Shown in pieces: positions 11,614-24,500 of a DNA stretch of 64,000 nt. Numbering within the stretch: position 1 is the first letter of the stretch; every line of letters starts with the position of its first letter. A model generated the notes under the pieces. The model did no database searches. It saw only the letters and a list, made by a program, of their open reading frames with translations, and had not been told where the DNA came from. The translations under genes and the position numbers were made by a program. The stretch comes from Undaria pinnatifida (Eukaryota > Sar > Phaeophyceae > Laminariales > Alariaceae), in assembly GCA_012845835.1 (NCBI GenBank), contig JABAKD010000025.1:1949001-2013000 (forward strand), written 5' to 3'.

Positions 11614-11835
11614 TTTAGCGATTCTATTGCGGATTCCTCTCTCGAAATGACTACTAAAACACTATAATTAGTATAATAGCACCTGAAGCTCAAGACCCCA
11701 AAGGAACAGGGGCGAGTCACCCGCATGTATTTGCTATGCTATCCCCTTTCCCCGTCCTGTTTTGCCGTTTGCGGTGAGTGAACCCCGAGCCATTGCGAAA
11801 AGGACCCGAAAAAAACAAAACAACGTAACCCCCCG

Positions 11836-12150
11836 TTGCCTAGTTGGGGAAAACCCGACGTGCTCCGTCCCGGCATAGTAGGGAGATGCGAGGGTCTTTG
11901 GTCATACGACTACGGCCATGCACAAGCTCAGTGCACCCCCCTCTCCTACCACCCCGTCTTATACGAGCGGTTCTTGGAGGGATGCAGTCCACCCTTCATA
12001 CGACTCGCCGAACACCTGACGGCGCTTCGCGCTTGGTGCAAGCAAAGTGTGCCTAGTTGGTGAAAACCCGACGTGCTCCGTCCCGGCATAGTAGGGATGC
12101 GAGGGTCTATGGCCATACGACTACGGCCATGCACAAACTGAGTACACCCC
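11836..12150 (+). mobile_element. Two tandem copies of short retroposon family C
   Basis: The block GGTGAAAACCCGACGTGCTC...CATGCACAAACTGAGTACACC is present twice in direct order; the first copy lacks its 5' half. Both end in C-rich sequence. Confidence 0.7.
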
Positions 12151-13426
12151 CCTCTCCTACCACCGTAGCGTTGGTCTTACCAAGGCTGGGTCCCTTGTCT
12201 GGGAGTGGGTTCGTTCTACACTAACCCCTTCAGAATCACGCCCTCCCGGCTTTCTTATATTTTCCTGAAACATGTCAGCCTGGGCCCTTCTTATTGGCCT
12301 GTTTTTTTGGCACTACTAGGTGTCCTGGATATGCAATGCCCGCACCTTTAGTGATCTACTTCGAAGTATTACAGTAATGATAACTCTTTGGGAGTGTCGC
12401 TCGACGTTACACAGCGACCAAGAAAAAAAAAAATGCTTGGTTTGTTCGACACATTACCGACCGGAAAAATAAACGGAAATAGTTATCCTTCCTACTCATG
12501 AAACGCTTTGGGAGTTCGTTCGACGATACTAAGGACAACAGGCAATACGCTGAGCTTACTTACGGGTAGTTCGACATAAAAGCCTGCTGGAATGAAAACC
12601 CCCAACTCCAATCATAACGCTATTTTGCCGTACACTACAAAAAAAGAAGTTCCCATTCAGAAAGCCTTTCTACTAACTGTAGATGATGTACAACCATGCG
12701 GTATCCATATACCACCTCCAATCAAGACGCCGTTTTGGTGGTTTCCCCCCGCGCTGGCAGTAGAACACTCCACTCCGAAGGGGAACTACTAACATAAAGC
12801 TCTCGTGCGCCTTCCAGCGACCCTCTCCAATAAAAACTTCCTCCCAGGGTTCCGGCTGACGTCATAAAAGCAATCAAAATACACCCGGCATACCTCGCGC
12901 GCTCGTTCCAGTGATTCCCTCTATCCAATAACGCCATTTCGGGGATTCGTCCGATGCTATACGCACTAAACATTGTATTGTTCCAAAATACATCTTACGA
13001 GTATAGCGCGCGCGTTCCAGCAATTAAAACTCCAAACAAACATAACGCCCATTCGGGGTTCCGGTCGATATTGGAAGCACTCAACAAGAGCGGCAACTCG
13101 CGGTGACAGCTGTTGACACAAAAACTACCGGGTTTTCGACTCTTCTCTCCATCAAAACGCCATTTGGGGCTTTTGTTCGACGTTAGAAATTGAACAGTTC
13201 ACTACGAAAATCATTCGACGTACCGCGCATGCGCCTGTCCGTGATATCGTCTACCTGGTAGTCGTTACCCATGTTTTTTTTCCCCATCCATCTCGCCCCA
13301 TCCGTTATCTTTGCAGTTTTCTCTCCCCCCCCCACCATGTGGTACGGCACCCACGAGGCAGTTACATAGTAACACCCATTGCTCTGGAGTGGCCACACCA
13401 AAAAATAAAGTAACTCATTGGCGCTG

Positions 13427-13678
13427 TCATCCATAAGCAAGAAAGTAGGCACAAGGTGCCGAAGTCCGTCTTACGAGCGGTTCTTGGAAGGATGCAATTC
13501 ACCCTTCATGCGACTCGCCGAACACCTCACGGCGCTTCGCACTTGGTGCGAGCAATGTCTAGCCTGGTTGGTGAAAACCCGACGAGCTCCGTCCCGGCAT
13601 AGCAGGGGTGCGAGGGTCTATGGTCACACGACTACGGCCATGCACAAACTGATTACACCCTCCCCCCCCCCCCCCCTT
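13427..13678 (+). mobile_element. Short retroposon family C, near full length
   Basis: It matches 4325-4584 throughout and ends CATGCACAAACTGATTACAC plus a C-run of about 15. Confidence 0.7.
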
Positions 13679-14094
13679 TCGTAATCCAAACCGCCGGGAG
13701 TCAAACAACAGGCATTCCTCCCCCCGTCCCAGATACGTACATGCTACTATTTTATTTTGCGCGAGAACATTTCAGCATATTCTTCCCGCGTCGACTCTTG
13801 TCATTCTTTGCAAAATAACGCGTGTTGCCCTTGGAGGGACTCCATCTTGCGAGAATCGACCTCATCACTCTGTTCTGAAATATAAGGACCGTTTCGGTAT
13901 CAATATTAGTACCAAAAGGTACTTACATTTACACCCAGAATGATAACAGGTTCGATGCTTACCACGAGACCGCCGGGGACGCCGGTTGGCCTGAGGTTTG
14001 TCATTCAAAGCTGGAACTACAAAAAAGAACGGTAAACAGCCAGTACATTTGCTGAACTGTTTGGACATAAAGCTACCAGATTATTTGCTAAAAG

Positions 14095-14180
14095 ACAATA
14101 TCGCATCCGCAGACGCCCATGGTGTTTTGGGCTGCGCGACAAAGGACGAAATACTATCGCCCCCTTCGTGCGCATACCAT
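14095..14180 (+). repeat. Dispersed repeat shared with 17725-17815
   Basis: ATCGCATCCGCAG, CCCATGG, a GGG.TGCG string and AAAGGA-like sequence recur in the same order at 17725-17815. The function is unknown. Confidence 0.5.
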
Positions 14181-14283
14181 TGCACTCCGAAACATACCCT
14201 AAAACACAGTGCGCGCCGCCTTCCACCAGAAGATTCCTCCCCTTCAACACGACTTCTGGTGGGCTTCGTCGGACGCTGAAAAC

Positions 14284-14712
14284 ACATCAAAAGCGCGTGT
14301 TTGTGATGCTGATTCGACGCATGGTACTCTGAAAGCACAACAAAAAACGTGTGTTTGCGAAGCTGTTTCGACGCATGGTACTCTGAAAGCACAGCAGAAA
14401 ACGTGTGTTTGCGAAGCCGTTTTGACGCATGGTACTCTGAAAACACAACAAAAAATGTGTGTTTGCGACGCTGTTTCGACGCATGGTACTCTGAAAGCAC
14501 AACAAAAAACTGTGTTTGCGAAGCTGTTTCGACGCATGGTACTCTGAAAACACAACAAAAAACGTTGGTTTGCGAAGCTGTTTCGACGCATGGTACGCTG
14601 AAAGCACAACAAAAAACGTGTGTTTGCGAAGCTGTTTCGACGCATGGTACTCTGATAAACACAACAAAAAACGTGTGTTTGCGAAGCTGTTTCGACGCAT
14701 GGTACCATAGAG
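14284..14712 (+). repeat. 54-bp minisatellite, about 8 units
   Basis: The unit is about 54 bp (ACGTGTGTTTGCGAAGCTG, TTTCGACGCATGG, TACTCTGAAAGCACAACAAA). 54 is a multiple of 3, so both strands give long repetitive open frames (18-residue period). Units that are a base longer or shorter break those frames, so it is not coding. Confidence 0.92.
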
Positions 14713-15100
14713 GCGCGCACCATTTTTTTTCTGAGGGGCTGCTCGGTCGAGGAGCTTCATACCCCTCCCAAAATTCCAAGGCTAGCCTACAAGTACATGC
14801 AATAGGGGATATACACTACCGGACTTGAGCCCCCCGCACGAGTTAACTCTATGCCTGACCAATTGTACAGCAGGGGAGTTATTAATGTTGTTTTACCCCC
14901 TTTTGGGCACTTTTTTTTCACTGACTTGGTGTTACTCGCGCGAGTGACCCCCGTTGTCCCTTGCGGTGAGAGTGTTTCTTTCGTGCCCTGCTTAAAACAT
15001 TCTCGATGTTAGTGCGAAAACGGATGGTTAGCTACGCTGCAACAAAAAAAAATCGCCGAACGTGTCTTTGTCGGAGGTGAGGTGCAGAGCCACTCGCGCG

Positions 15101-15236
15101 AGTATGATATGGTATGATATGGTATGGTATGGTATGATATGATATGATATGATATGATATGATATGATATGGTATGATATGATATGGTATGGTATGATAT
15201 GGTATGGCATGATATGATATGGTATGATATGGTACT
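15101..15236 (+). repeat. Pentanucleotide satellite (ATGAT/ATGGT)n, left block
   Basis: About 27 pentamers of TATGA/TATGG type. The same satellite in the same orientation recurs at 16734-16934. Confidence 0.95.
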
Positions 15237-15239
15237 GTT

Positions 15240-16733
15240 AAATTAAAGGAGGGGGACACAGAGTGCCCCCTGCAGGTCTGCCAATTGGGCAGGTCTTCGG
15301 AGAGTACTCACTTTCGTTCCTTCGTAGAGATGTAGCTTTATTCGTTTCCACCAGAGCCCGGGATAGCTTCTGAGATCGGAGGCGCGTGCCTCCGATCTAA
15401 TTCCTAACTTCCCCGAATATAAACCGCCAACCTTATCATACGAAACCCATCCAAATGATCTCAAATTCGGATACCTACAGGCCTTTCGAGGCCGTATCTT
15501 AACACTAGCCCACCCTGATGAGTCGCATATGCAGAAATATGGGAGACTCGGGGAAACTCCGGTTCTACGAACTAGACCATGAGTCGAAGATGCGGCTCCT
15601 CAATCCCCACTCCCACACCTCTAACCGTCTGGCTATGGAGCCAGGAACACGCGAAGAAAAGCAGTAGAAAGAAAAGCAGACCCTACAGCAAGGCAATAGT
15701 CACCCATCAAAAACCTGCCGCATGCCGCCGGTGTGGCGGGGGGGGCAGAAAAGGCTCTAGAACCTGCCGCATGCCGCGGGTGTGGCGGGGGGGGCAGGAA
15801 AGGCTCTACGGTAAACCAATCACAGAAAAGGTACTATGGCGAGGCGAGCCCTCGTCGATATGGAGGGGAACACAGGCGCTAACACAAGGGAGAAGTCATG
15901 CGAAAAACCTCCCGCGGGCCATCGGCAAGGCGGGGGGTTAGACGAGGAAACGACTAATACCCGGGATGGAAGGTGTCAACACCTACAGCCCCGCTAGGGG
16001 AGGAAGTGTTTAGACAAAAAAAAATCAGAACAAATACAACACACAAAACATATAAGATGACACACAGACCCGTACACTGGTCGCCCCCCGGCTCTGGGCT
16101 GAGGAGGGCGTCGGCAGGGCGAATTTGAACTATGACAAAAAGGCGACAGCCCTGCGCCTCAGATAGTGGCGTTTTACCCGAACCCTGACCCGGCACTGAA
16201 CAGGGGGTTCGGCAGGACAGAAAAAAAATGGAAAGAACCGCCCCAAAACTCGACAAAGACCCTCAGGACACTACGAACGACCCAAAGACAAAGACGCAAA
16301 ACTCATACCTCAAAAAAATGAAGAACTATCGAGAAGCGGTGGTGGCTTGGAAGTCAACTGGCCACGGCCGCGCCTCGAGATTCGTCTACGTTACGTTGGA
16401 TTCCCCGAGGAAACGCACTGGCGATGTGAACTTGCAAGCACCAAGAGCCTCGTACGGCTCCCGTTGAAGTCGTGTAGCGCGCCGGGGGAAGAGGGAGTTT
16501 AATCGGTCCCGGGTCGTCCAGAAAGCGGACCAGGTATACCTTGTCCTCGGTAGTGCTCGCGCTGATTTTTCCTAGCCATCATAAACCATCGTCTCCCTTG
16601 TAGCAAAAGTGGGCTCCCTTAGGGAGTACTGTGTCGTGGTAGCGACGGAGCCAATCGGCGCGGGGAACACAGGCGTAGCCCGGCGCTAGGAAACGTTCCC
16701 CGTTGTTGCGGGAGAGCTCACGCTGTGCCGCAC
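15240..16733. other. 1.5-kb segment dense in short perfect stem-loops, unidentified
   Basis: It lies between two blocks of the same satellite. Stem-loops include 15251-15270 (8 bp, one bulge), 15373-15398 (perfect 11 bp, GCGT loop), 15480-15493 (GGCCT-TTCG-AGGCC), 15971-15984 (AGGTG-TCAA-CACCT), 15989-16000 (CCCC-GCTA-GGGG), 16178-16212, 16614-16626 (CTCCC-TTA-GGGAG) and 16661-16702. A 50-bp tandem duplication lies at about 15713-15805. Small + frames (15579-15941, 120 aa; 16228-16467, 79 aa) match nothing I recognise. Confidence 0.5.
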
Positions 16734-16934
16734 AGTATGATATGGTATGGTATGGTATGATATGGTATGATATGGTATGATATGGTATGATATGGTATGA
16801 TGTGATATGGCATGATATGATATGATATGGTATGATATGATATGGTATGATATGGCATGATATGGTATGATATGGTATGATATGGTACGGTATGGTATGA
16901 TATGATATGATATGGTATGATATGGTATGGTTTA
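16734..16934 (+). repeat. Pentanucleotide satellite (ATGAT/ATGGT)n, right block
   Basis: About 40 pentamers alternating TATGA and TATGG with a few variants. Confidence 0.95.
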
Positions 16935-19243
16935 TGGTGGAAACCCGGTAGCGAAAGTTAGGGGTACGCCTCTACCGAAGCCTTGATGACTTCACGGACA
17001 ACAGCACCTTGTGGCTGATCCTGCTGGCGGAGCGAAGCATGCCGCCCCACGGCGTACTCACATCGCAAAGTTAAGACTAAAACAGGGGGGTCACTCTAGC
17101 GCGAGCAGGAAAAACAAATAAAAAAAAAATTGACCCTCCACCCCCCCCCAACCGCATCCGTTGGACCAGTCCAGTCAAAAGCTGACTTGGTCTACAGTTA
17201 GACGAAAAAAAAAAAACGCGTGCCACGATCGAGTAGGTGCACACCAGTTTCTTTCTTCAAGGTTTCTCAATCTGGGAGCTTAAGACCTCTCTACCAAACA
17301 CTGATTCGGACAAAGCTAAACCTGCTTTATCGCGGATGAAAAATCCCGTCATGACGGCCTATTAATAGCTACACGACGAGAACCACGACAAAAATAAATG
17401 GGGCGTATTGCCGACTATAGTATCAACAAGTTAAGAAGCCCCGTCACTCACAAAACATTTTCGCCAAAAAAAGGTACACCTCTATCGCTCTCTGATGAAC
17501 AATCCCACGGCCGAGCTACAGCAGCAAGAACACGACGAAAAAAAAAGTACTGCCAAAACAAGCATGAAAAAATGCTTTCGACGATTTTGAAGCAAGGTGG
17601 GTTAAGGTGCTCTTCTTATCTTTCAGAAAAACGTTTCAGCCCAGCCAAACGGTGCTACTTGTTATCGTACCTGGTAGCAAGCGCCTTTCGACCGAAAAAT
17701 CTAACCGGTTTTTCGGCTAGAACAGGATCGCATCCGCAGGCCCATGGAGATTGGGGTGCGTAAAAGGAGGCATATCTTTGGGTCTCTTTTTGCGCACGCC
17801 ATTGCCCATGGGTCGGCAGATACGACCCTCCCGCGCAAAAACGCGAAAGACGCCTTTTGCGCCCAGCCGAAAGCATGTCTCTCTGTGCCCCCGGTATTTC
17901 CATACGTACTGAACATCTTTGAGCAAGCTAATACTGTCAGCGATATAAAAGTGTATTGTTTCCCCCTGATCCCCTGCATTACAGGCACAACGGATCTTGG
18001 AAACCTGTTGGGACTTCATTCGCAGGGTTGAGTCCCGCCGACGGCGCCAATTATTAAGGTATTTGGCCCCGAAGCTATCATACCGGGAACATATCAACCA
18101 CTTACTCTACAGTGTATACCCAATATTGGCAAGCCTTCTATCGGCGGTCTACGCCATAGTATATTCTGTCCGTTGGCGTTCTAGTTCCACCACGTGCGGT
18201 AGGCGCGGTGACACTGTGAAAGAACACAACTTGGAGAAATCAACAAGTGCCGCATCTAAAACCTGAACTAAAACAATCGTAAGGGGGGCGGGGGGGGGGG
18301 GGGCTAAACAACGAGGAGGCGTTACGCCTAATGCGTGCGCGCAGTTCTCTGGTTGGTTGATGGAAAAAAACGTAGGCACCCTTCCTCGGGCAACCTCGCC
18401 GATCTAGACACCGTCTCGCTTTCAGCGCCAGAGGGCAGCACGGCTCAAATCACCACGCATGCAGCGGCATTAGGCTATCATGCCACGTGCGCCACACCAA
18501 GTTTGGGGGGGGCACAGCCATTGAGTTGAGCTAGCAGCCAGCTGCTGACAGCTAGCAGCCAGCTGCTGCCTGGTACGTCAGTGGCTATCGCTTGCATCAA
18601 TCACGCCCCCCCCACTATTAGCTGAAACAAAAAAAAAGCGAAAAAGGAGGACACTTTTCAATGGCACACCGGCAGACAAGTCACTCCTAGTATATCATAC
18701 GCCCGACGCGCGCGTTTCCAAGCGTTAAAGAACGTCCGTACCGGACCAATATACCAGACTGGGCGGGAATGTAAGGAATATTGGTGTACTGACATCAATA
18801 TACGAACGGTCTCTATATTTCCGTCGAGAGTGGCACCTGTGGAAATATCTACCGGTCTGGCCACAAATATACTTGTGCCTTATATTTATGCTCAGACTGC
18901 TGTTCTTATGAAATTGCGGCCAGTTAGACGTCGAGAACTTTGGAGCAGTTGCTAGGCCAGGTGCAGGCATTTCTTTGGCCCAGCTGCCCAATTTTCGGGC
19001 AATTCTTGAATGGCCATTTCCTCGCGTTCCAACGTAACCGTGGCCAGTTATCGGAATCTTGGGCAAAAATACGAGGCCTGTTGCCTGCCGGAGTTTACAA
19101 CAAATCATGTACCTGGTACTAGTTGCCCGAATTTCCACCCCTTCCTCAACCAAAGCGCACGCCCAAGGCTCGAAGCCAGCAGTAAAAAAAAGTCTGCGAG
19201 GCGAGGCGAGGCGAGGCGAGGCGAGGCAAGTTAAGAGATGAAA
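16935..19243. other. Intergenic, 3' flank of the PUB-domain gene
   Basis: No gene is supported. It holds the copy of the 14095-14180 repeat at 17725-17815, a tandem GCTAGCAGCCAGCTGCTG duplication at about 18531-18570, and a GGCGA/GCGAG microsatellite at about 19197-19226. Confidence 0.4.
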
Positions 19244-21504
19244 TCAAGCCCCCAGTCCGACACGGGCATAACTCGCTGCAATCTTCGCGCGCCTCTCCTG
19301 CGCGGTCTCCTTAGAGGATGATTCCTCTGCATCCCCGCCCCCGTCGGCAACTCCTACAACTCTACGGCCGCCACCGTCTGATTGGGTGTCGCGCAGGAGC
19401 GGCCGGGCATCGGCCGCGGCGGCGGTGGTGGTGGCGGATGCCTTGGCTGCTGCTGCTGATGCTTTGGACTCCATGTCGGCTTTTAGAGCGTCTTGGAATT
19501 CTTTGTCCTATTCGCCGTGTGTAGAGCGGAAAGGTTCGGGGGGGCGGGTTGGGGGGGGGGGAGTTAAGTAAGCTAGGGCGAGGAAGCACCCAATTGGCTA
19601 CTGGCCCGTTTGAGCTCGGGTGAATTGAGCGGTTGAGCATTGATGGAAACCAGCCGGCACCAATCCCTCCGCTTTGGTCACGCCGTTCCGTCTTTGCCAA
19701 GAAAGGAGTAAAAGTGGGACGGTGAGATAAACAAAATAATCGCACGTGCAGGACAACCGCGACCGATACGAGGAAGTTCCTGGGGGAAAAACAAAAATAT
19801 TGAGGAATTGATGGAGAAAAGAGACGAAACGCGGAAGCAACACCGGCTGACGAGATGCACCAGGTTTTCCCAAAACGTAACGCATGCGCATGCGCGACAA
19901 CCGTGAGCAATATGAAAAATCTTGCGCGGTAAAAGAAAGGCGCGGGGTGCTCTCAGAAAAATAAACGAAACATGGAGGCAATAACAGACAAACGGTGACG
20001 ATGAGCGAAAAAAAGAAAGGTGAAACGATACGAAACGGACGCATGCTAGTGCGAAAGGGGAATGCAGTTTTTCGGTAAAAAAAAACAAATCTCAATGACG
20101 GGGCTTCTTGAACCCGAACGGTGGGAATGTCTTGTCGTTCTTGTTTATGGATACGATTTTTTTTTTTTTTTCTCTATACCTACCGTAGCACGATTGAAAG
20201 ACGAGGAGACACGAAAGGAAACAAAGTCCGACGGCATAACTGCGACTCTTGCGACATGTTTTTTTTTTTTTTGGTGTACCGACGGTAGCAAGTGTCAAAA
20301 GACGGTACCTGGTATTACGAACAAAATAACGCCTACCATACGGGATAACTGCGACCAATGGGAATTTCCTGCGGGAGAAGACGAAAACACGAGGTCATGG
20401 AGAACCAAACGAAACGCAGTAAAATATACATGGATACGACCAAAGATGTCGGTTGACGTAATTCTTACCCCTTGACGGGCAGCCGTCAAGGTACTCCAAT
20501 CCACACACTAAATCTAGTGTGATAACTCCAAAGATGCCTTGACGGGTCAAAACTAGACCGTCAACCGACACCTACGCCGAGATAAAAAGTAACGGTTGCG
20601 GGACAACCTCGACGAATAAGATCTTCTCGCAGGGTAAATAAATAAAAAAACGTGACGGGAGTTCGTGGAGAATTTAATGGAAATCGGAAGGAATAAAACG
20701 GGACGGCGAAATAGCAAAGAAAGTAACGCCGACGGGACAATCGCGATCGAATAAGAACGTCCACCTGCTGCTTCCGGAGACGGGAAAAGTCGCTCTCTTC
20801 TGCCGACGGCGTCGGCTGGGAACCGATTGCGAGCAGTTGCAACGCCTTTGTCATGTTAGCGGCGTCCTCTTGGGGTGCTGCCCTCGAACCGCCTGCCGAT
20901 AAAATCGTAACGCGGTGGCAGGCGGAGTGGCAGAGGTTACGGGCGGCGGCAGGCAGGCAGGCAGGCAGGCAGGCGCGAGACCGACTCACCCGGGCTCGTG
21001 GTCTGCAGTGGACTCTCCGGAGAATTACTCACGGGAAAAAAGATGCGGGATGTCATAGAGTAAGGACGTAAGAAGGTCTCATCACGGTACATGTATGTAC
21101 GATCTAGGTGATCTAGGTGATCTAGATGATCTAGATCGTGTAAGAAACCCGATGTGTGAATAGCACTGGCGGGGTCGCGCAAAACCGACAAAGAAGAAGG
21201 CGCAACCCAATTCATTCATTCAGTACTGCAACAGCGGAAGTTATCCATTCGCAAATAACCAATACACCAGTCACAGACATAATCATGTAGTACCCCTCCG
21301 GTGGCACTCTGCGGCTGCGTCTCACCGCCCCTTGTATCGGCCCCGGCCATTGCTACCGCTGCCGCCGTTGTTGACGCTGCCCGAGGCACGACGTGTTCCT
21401 CCAGCGCTCTCCCAAAGCATTCCAGCATATTAATGTGCAAGGCCGACGTGGGCTCGCGCGACACCCACGCATAATCCGCTCGACCACCCTCGCTCTCGCC
21501 GGCG

Positions 21505-21538
<34 letters not shown>

Positions 21539-24500
21539 CGCCGGCGGTGGCGTCTGGTTTGGCTTTCTCCATGGCGAACCCTGCCAAACGCATTAGACGC
21601 CTGCCGCACGCCCATCTGCACCGGGGGGGGGGGGGGGGGGGGTACTTATTTGTTGCTTGGCTTATTAATTAACAGTCAGTTGACGATTGACCGCGCATGC
21701 CTTTTGAGATGGAGCACCGTTCCTGCTGCTAATAGGGACACCTCCAACACCCGGGCGCTCGTTATGTTTCTTCCATATCTTACGTATCGTTTTCGGCTTA
21801 TCTTGTCTCCGTCTTGGTTGGCCGTCTGTGGCCACCATCTATCTCCTGATATGTAGCACCGTTCCTGCTCCCAATAGAAACGCCCCAATTTTTTTTGCGC
21901 TCATTCTGTTGTTTCCATGGTACAGTATATGTTGCGTATAGCTTTTCGGCTTCTCCTATCCCCGTCCTGTTTCGCCGTCTGCAGGCCGCCATCTATCTAC
22001 TAGGATAGCGATGGTTTTCTCGCTTCTATCTAAAATACCAACCCACTTCTCCATGTCACATCCGCCTATTTTCGTCGTATTGTTCCATTATTAGTAGCTA
22101 TTAATAGCGCATTCCGTTCCTGAGGGGGGGGGGCGACGTGTGTGTTCGATATTCATGCATGGCCGTAGTCGTATGACCATATGGTATAGACCCTCGCATA
22201 CCTACTATGCCGGGACGGAGCATGTCGGGTTTTCACTGACCAGGCAGTCATTGCATGCACCAAGCGCGAAGCGCAGTCAGGTGTTCGGCGAGTTGCATGA
22301 AGGGTGAGCTGCATCCTTCCAAAAATCGTGTGTGAGGCGGGCTTGCATATGGATGACAGCTTCAACGAGTTAAGTTAATTTCCGGTAAGGTCACTTCCAG
22401 AAACAGCAATGGGTATTACTATATACTATCTCGTCGGTGCCATACCATGAACATTACGTGATATCATCATCATTCCCATCATCATTCTCCTTGCGCGGAG
22501 TAAAAGTTCTCCGCCCCGCACAAATGATCTAACTCGACCGCCAGCTATGATCGATCGCCAAAACAAGAGGAAGAAAAAAAGAAAAAAAAAACGGTCTAGC
22601 TCACGTAGTGAGCGGCATGATTTGCAGTGTCGTTGCCAACCGACGCCAACCCAATCTATATGCAATACAGGCCAGGGAAAGAGAGAGGGGGGGGGGGGGG
22701 GGGTCAATCAAATCCCAAATCTTGTAAGCTAACCTTTTGAGAAGCATGTACCGTATGGCACAATCAATAGGGTGCGATTCCAACATTTCCATGGACTCGA
22801 AAAAAACGCAAAACTAATCTTGAAACCGACGAATCTTATACTAGGGAAAAAAAAGAAAAAAACTGTATTGAAACCGACGGAAGTAATACTTTGGAAAAAA
22901 AACGTTAAAATAGTATTGAAACCGACGAACGCCTTATCTGGAATCCCCCCCATCAGAATAGTATTGAAACCGACGAATGTCATACTTGAGAAAAAAAAAG
23001 GTTAAAATAGTGCTGAAACCGACGAAACGTCATATTTGGCGAAAAGAAAATATACATATACAGTCTATTATAGAAAAAAAAACGTGAAAGAAGAACTGAA
23101 ACCGACGAACGTCATATTGGGCAAAAAAAACGTAAAAATAGTATTGACTCGGACGAACGCCATAGACCCAAGAGGTCAACGAAACAATCTACGCAAAAAT
23201 CTGGCCGGACAGACAAAACAAAACATGGCATATATGTAGGAAAATAAATGTGCTTCTATAATAATAGCCCACCAGGTAATCTTTAGTTGACATTTTTGTG
23301 GGTTGGGTCGGCCGTGGATTTGTGACATTCGACGGTTTCGACCCTAATATTTGATACCCAACTCCTACCCAACTAAAGTTGGTACATCGAAAAACACCCT
23401 TATTATCTCGACCAAAAAAGCACGACACAACGGCAGTCTTACCAACAGCAGGATTCACATTCGTCCACATAATTGGCTACGTACTCCACGCGAGCAAACA
23501 ACCCCCCCCCCTTCCCCCTCGATGCCTGCCTGGTCGGTGAAAACTCTACGTACTCCGTTGCGGTACTGTAGGGATGCGTATATCTATGGTTCTTGATAGA
23601 CGACTACGGCTATGCACGAAATGAGTAAACCCCCCGCGCCGCCCGGCCCCCTTGAGGCAAACCCCTTGCAACGCTCTTACCACTGGACACCCGTTTTTGG
23701 GGTAAAATTACTTGGAATTAGTACAGGGAGGCGTTTTGTGCTGGCTCTAAAGGGGATGCACATGAAAATCGTTTTGTTCTCACCGGCCAACGCTCCTGTA
23801 AAACGCCGGATTGTTGTCGCGAACCTTCCTGTGCCCCGGGTCCCCCCTGAGAACGTTCCTGACCAGGGTAAGCAGTTTGCGGCACAACTCTTGCCGGTTC
23901 GCCTCGGACCCCACCTCCTCCGCCACGTCCCACTCCAGGACCGTCACCGCCTCCGCCATCGCGGCATCCCAATTCACCACAACCGCTACTTGCTCCCAGC
24001 CCCCCTCGGCCCCACCTCCCCCCGCCCCACCACCGCCCCCCCCACCCGTTCCTCCTCCTCCCCCTCCTCCTCCTCCTCCGAGAGGTCGTTGACTGAACGG
24101 CCCGTCACGAAATCCGCGGTCATGCGTGTTGCGGATATTTCCGTTTGAGATAGATCCGTTACCGATTCCGTTCGATATTCCGCCAGGTGCAGGGAGAGGC
24201 GCCGAAACTCCGGCGGAGCCATCATCCGGGATCGTGCCATCCAGGACAGGGTCCCAGTACACATATTTCGACCCTCCTCCGCCAGGCGCTCGCAATCCGT
24301 CAGATGTGCGGCGCGGTCCCCGCGGCGGTTCGCCAGCAGCAGCAGAAGCAGCAGCAGCGGTGGTGTTTCTGGATCTGGCTGCCGCTGAGGGCGCGCGGAG
24401 CGAGGAAGGACGGGGGACAAAGGGTGTGTGGCCTGCCAGATCGGCCATGCTGTTACGGAGGGCTGTCTGGATCTGCTGCTCCTCGGCATCCTCAAGTTCT

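Larger units (their letters stand above)
10180..14275 (+). repeat. Degenerate array of hairpin-bearing repeats, about a dozen units
   Basis: A module of the form TTCCAGTGATCCCCTTCAAT, AAAAACGCC, a few bases, GGGG.TTTCGTCCGAC recurs near 10190, 10645, 10760, 10930, 11025, 12225, 12715, 12810, 12915, 13015, 13150 and 14235, at intervals from about 100 bp upward. Many units can fold through ACGCC...GGGG(C)GT. Family C retroposons, one family A copy and single-copy sequence interrupt the array. Confidence 0.6.

Noticed and set aside
14081..14779. 232-codon frame on - (and shorter frames on both strands) with an 18-residue repeat
   Set aside because: It follows from a 54-bp tandem array; units of other length shift the frame and the opposite strand is equally open.
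15515..15575. Possible hammerhead ribozyme (CTGATGAG...GAAAC)
   Set aside because: Extra bases separate the putative stem II from GAAA and no NUH cleavage site with a closing stem I was found by eye. A covariance search would decide.
18901..19243. Small frames near the 3' end of the PUB gene
   Set aside because: Short, overlapping, with no splice support or recognisable motif; treated as flank.
22812..23165. CRISPR-like regularly spaced repeat
   Set aside because: The repeat and the spacer-like part both vary gradually as in a 48-bp minisatellite; it lies in a eukaryotic intron and no cas-like gene is near.
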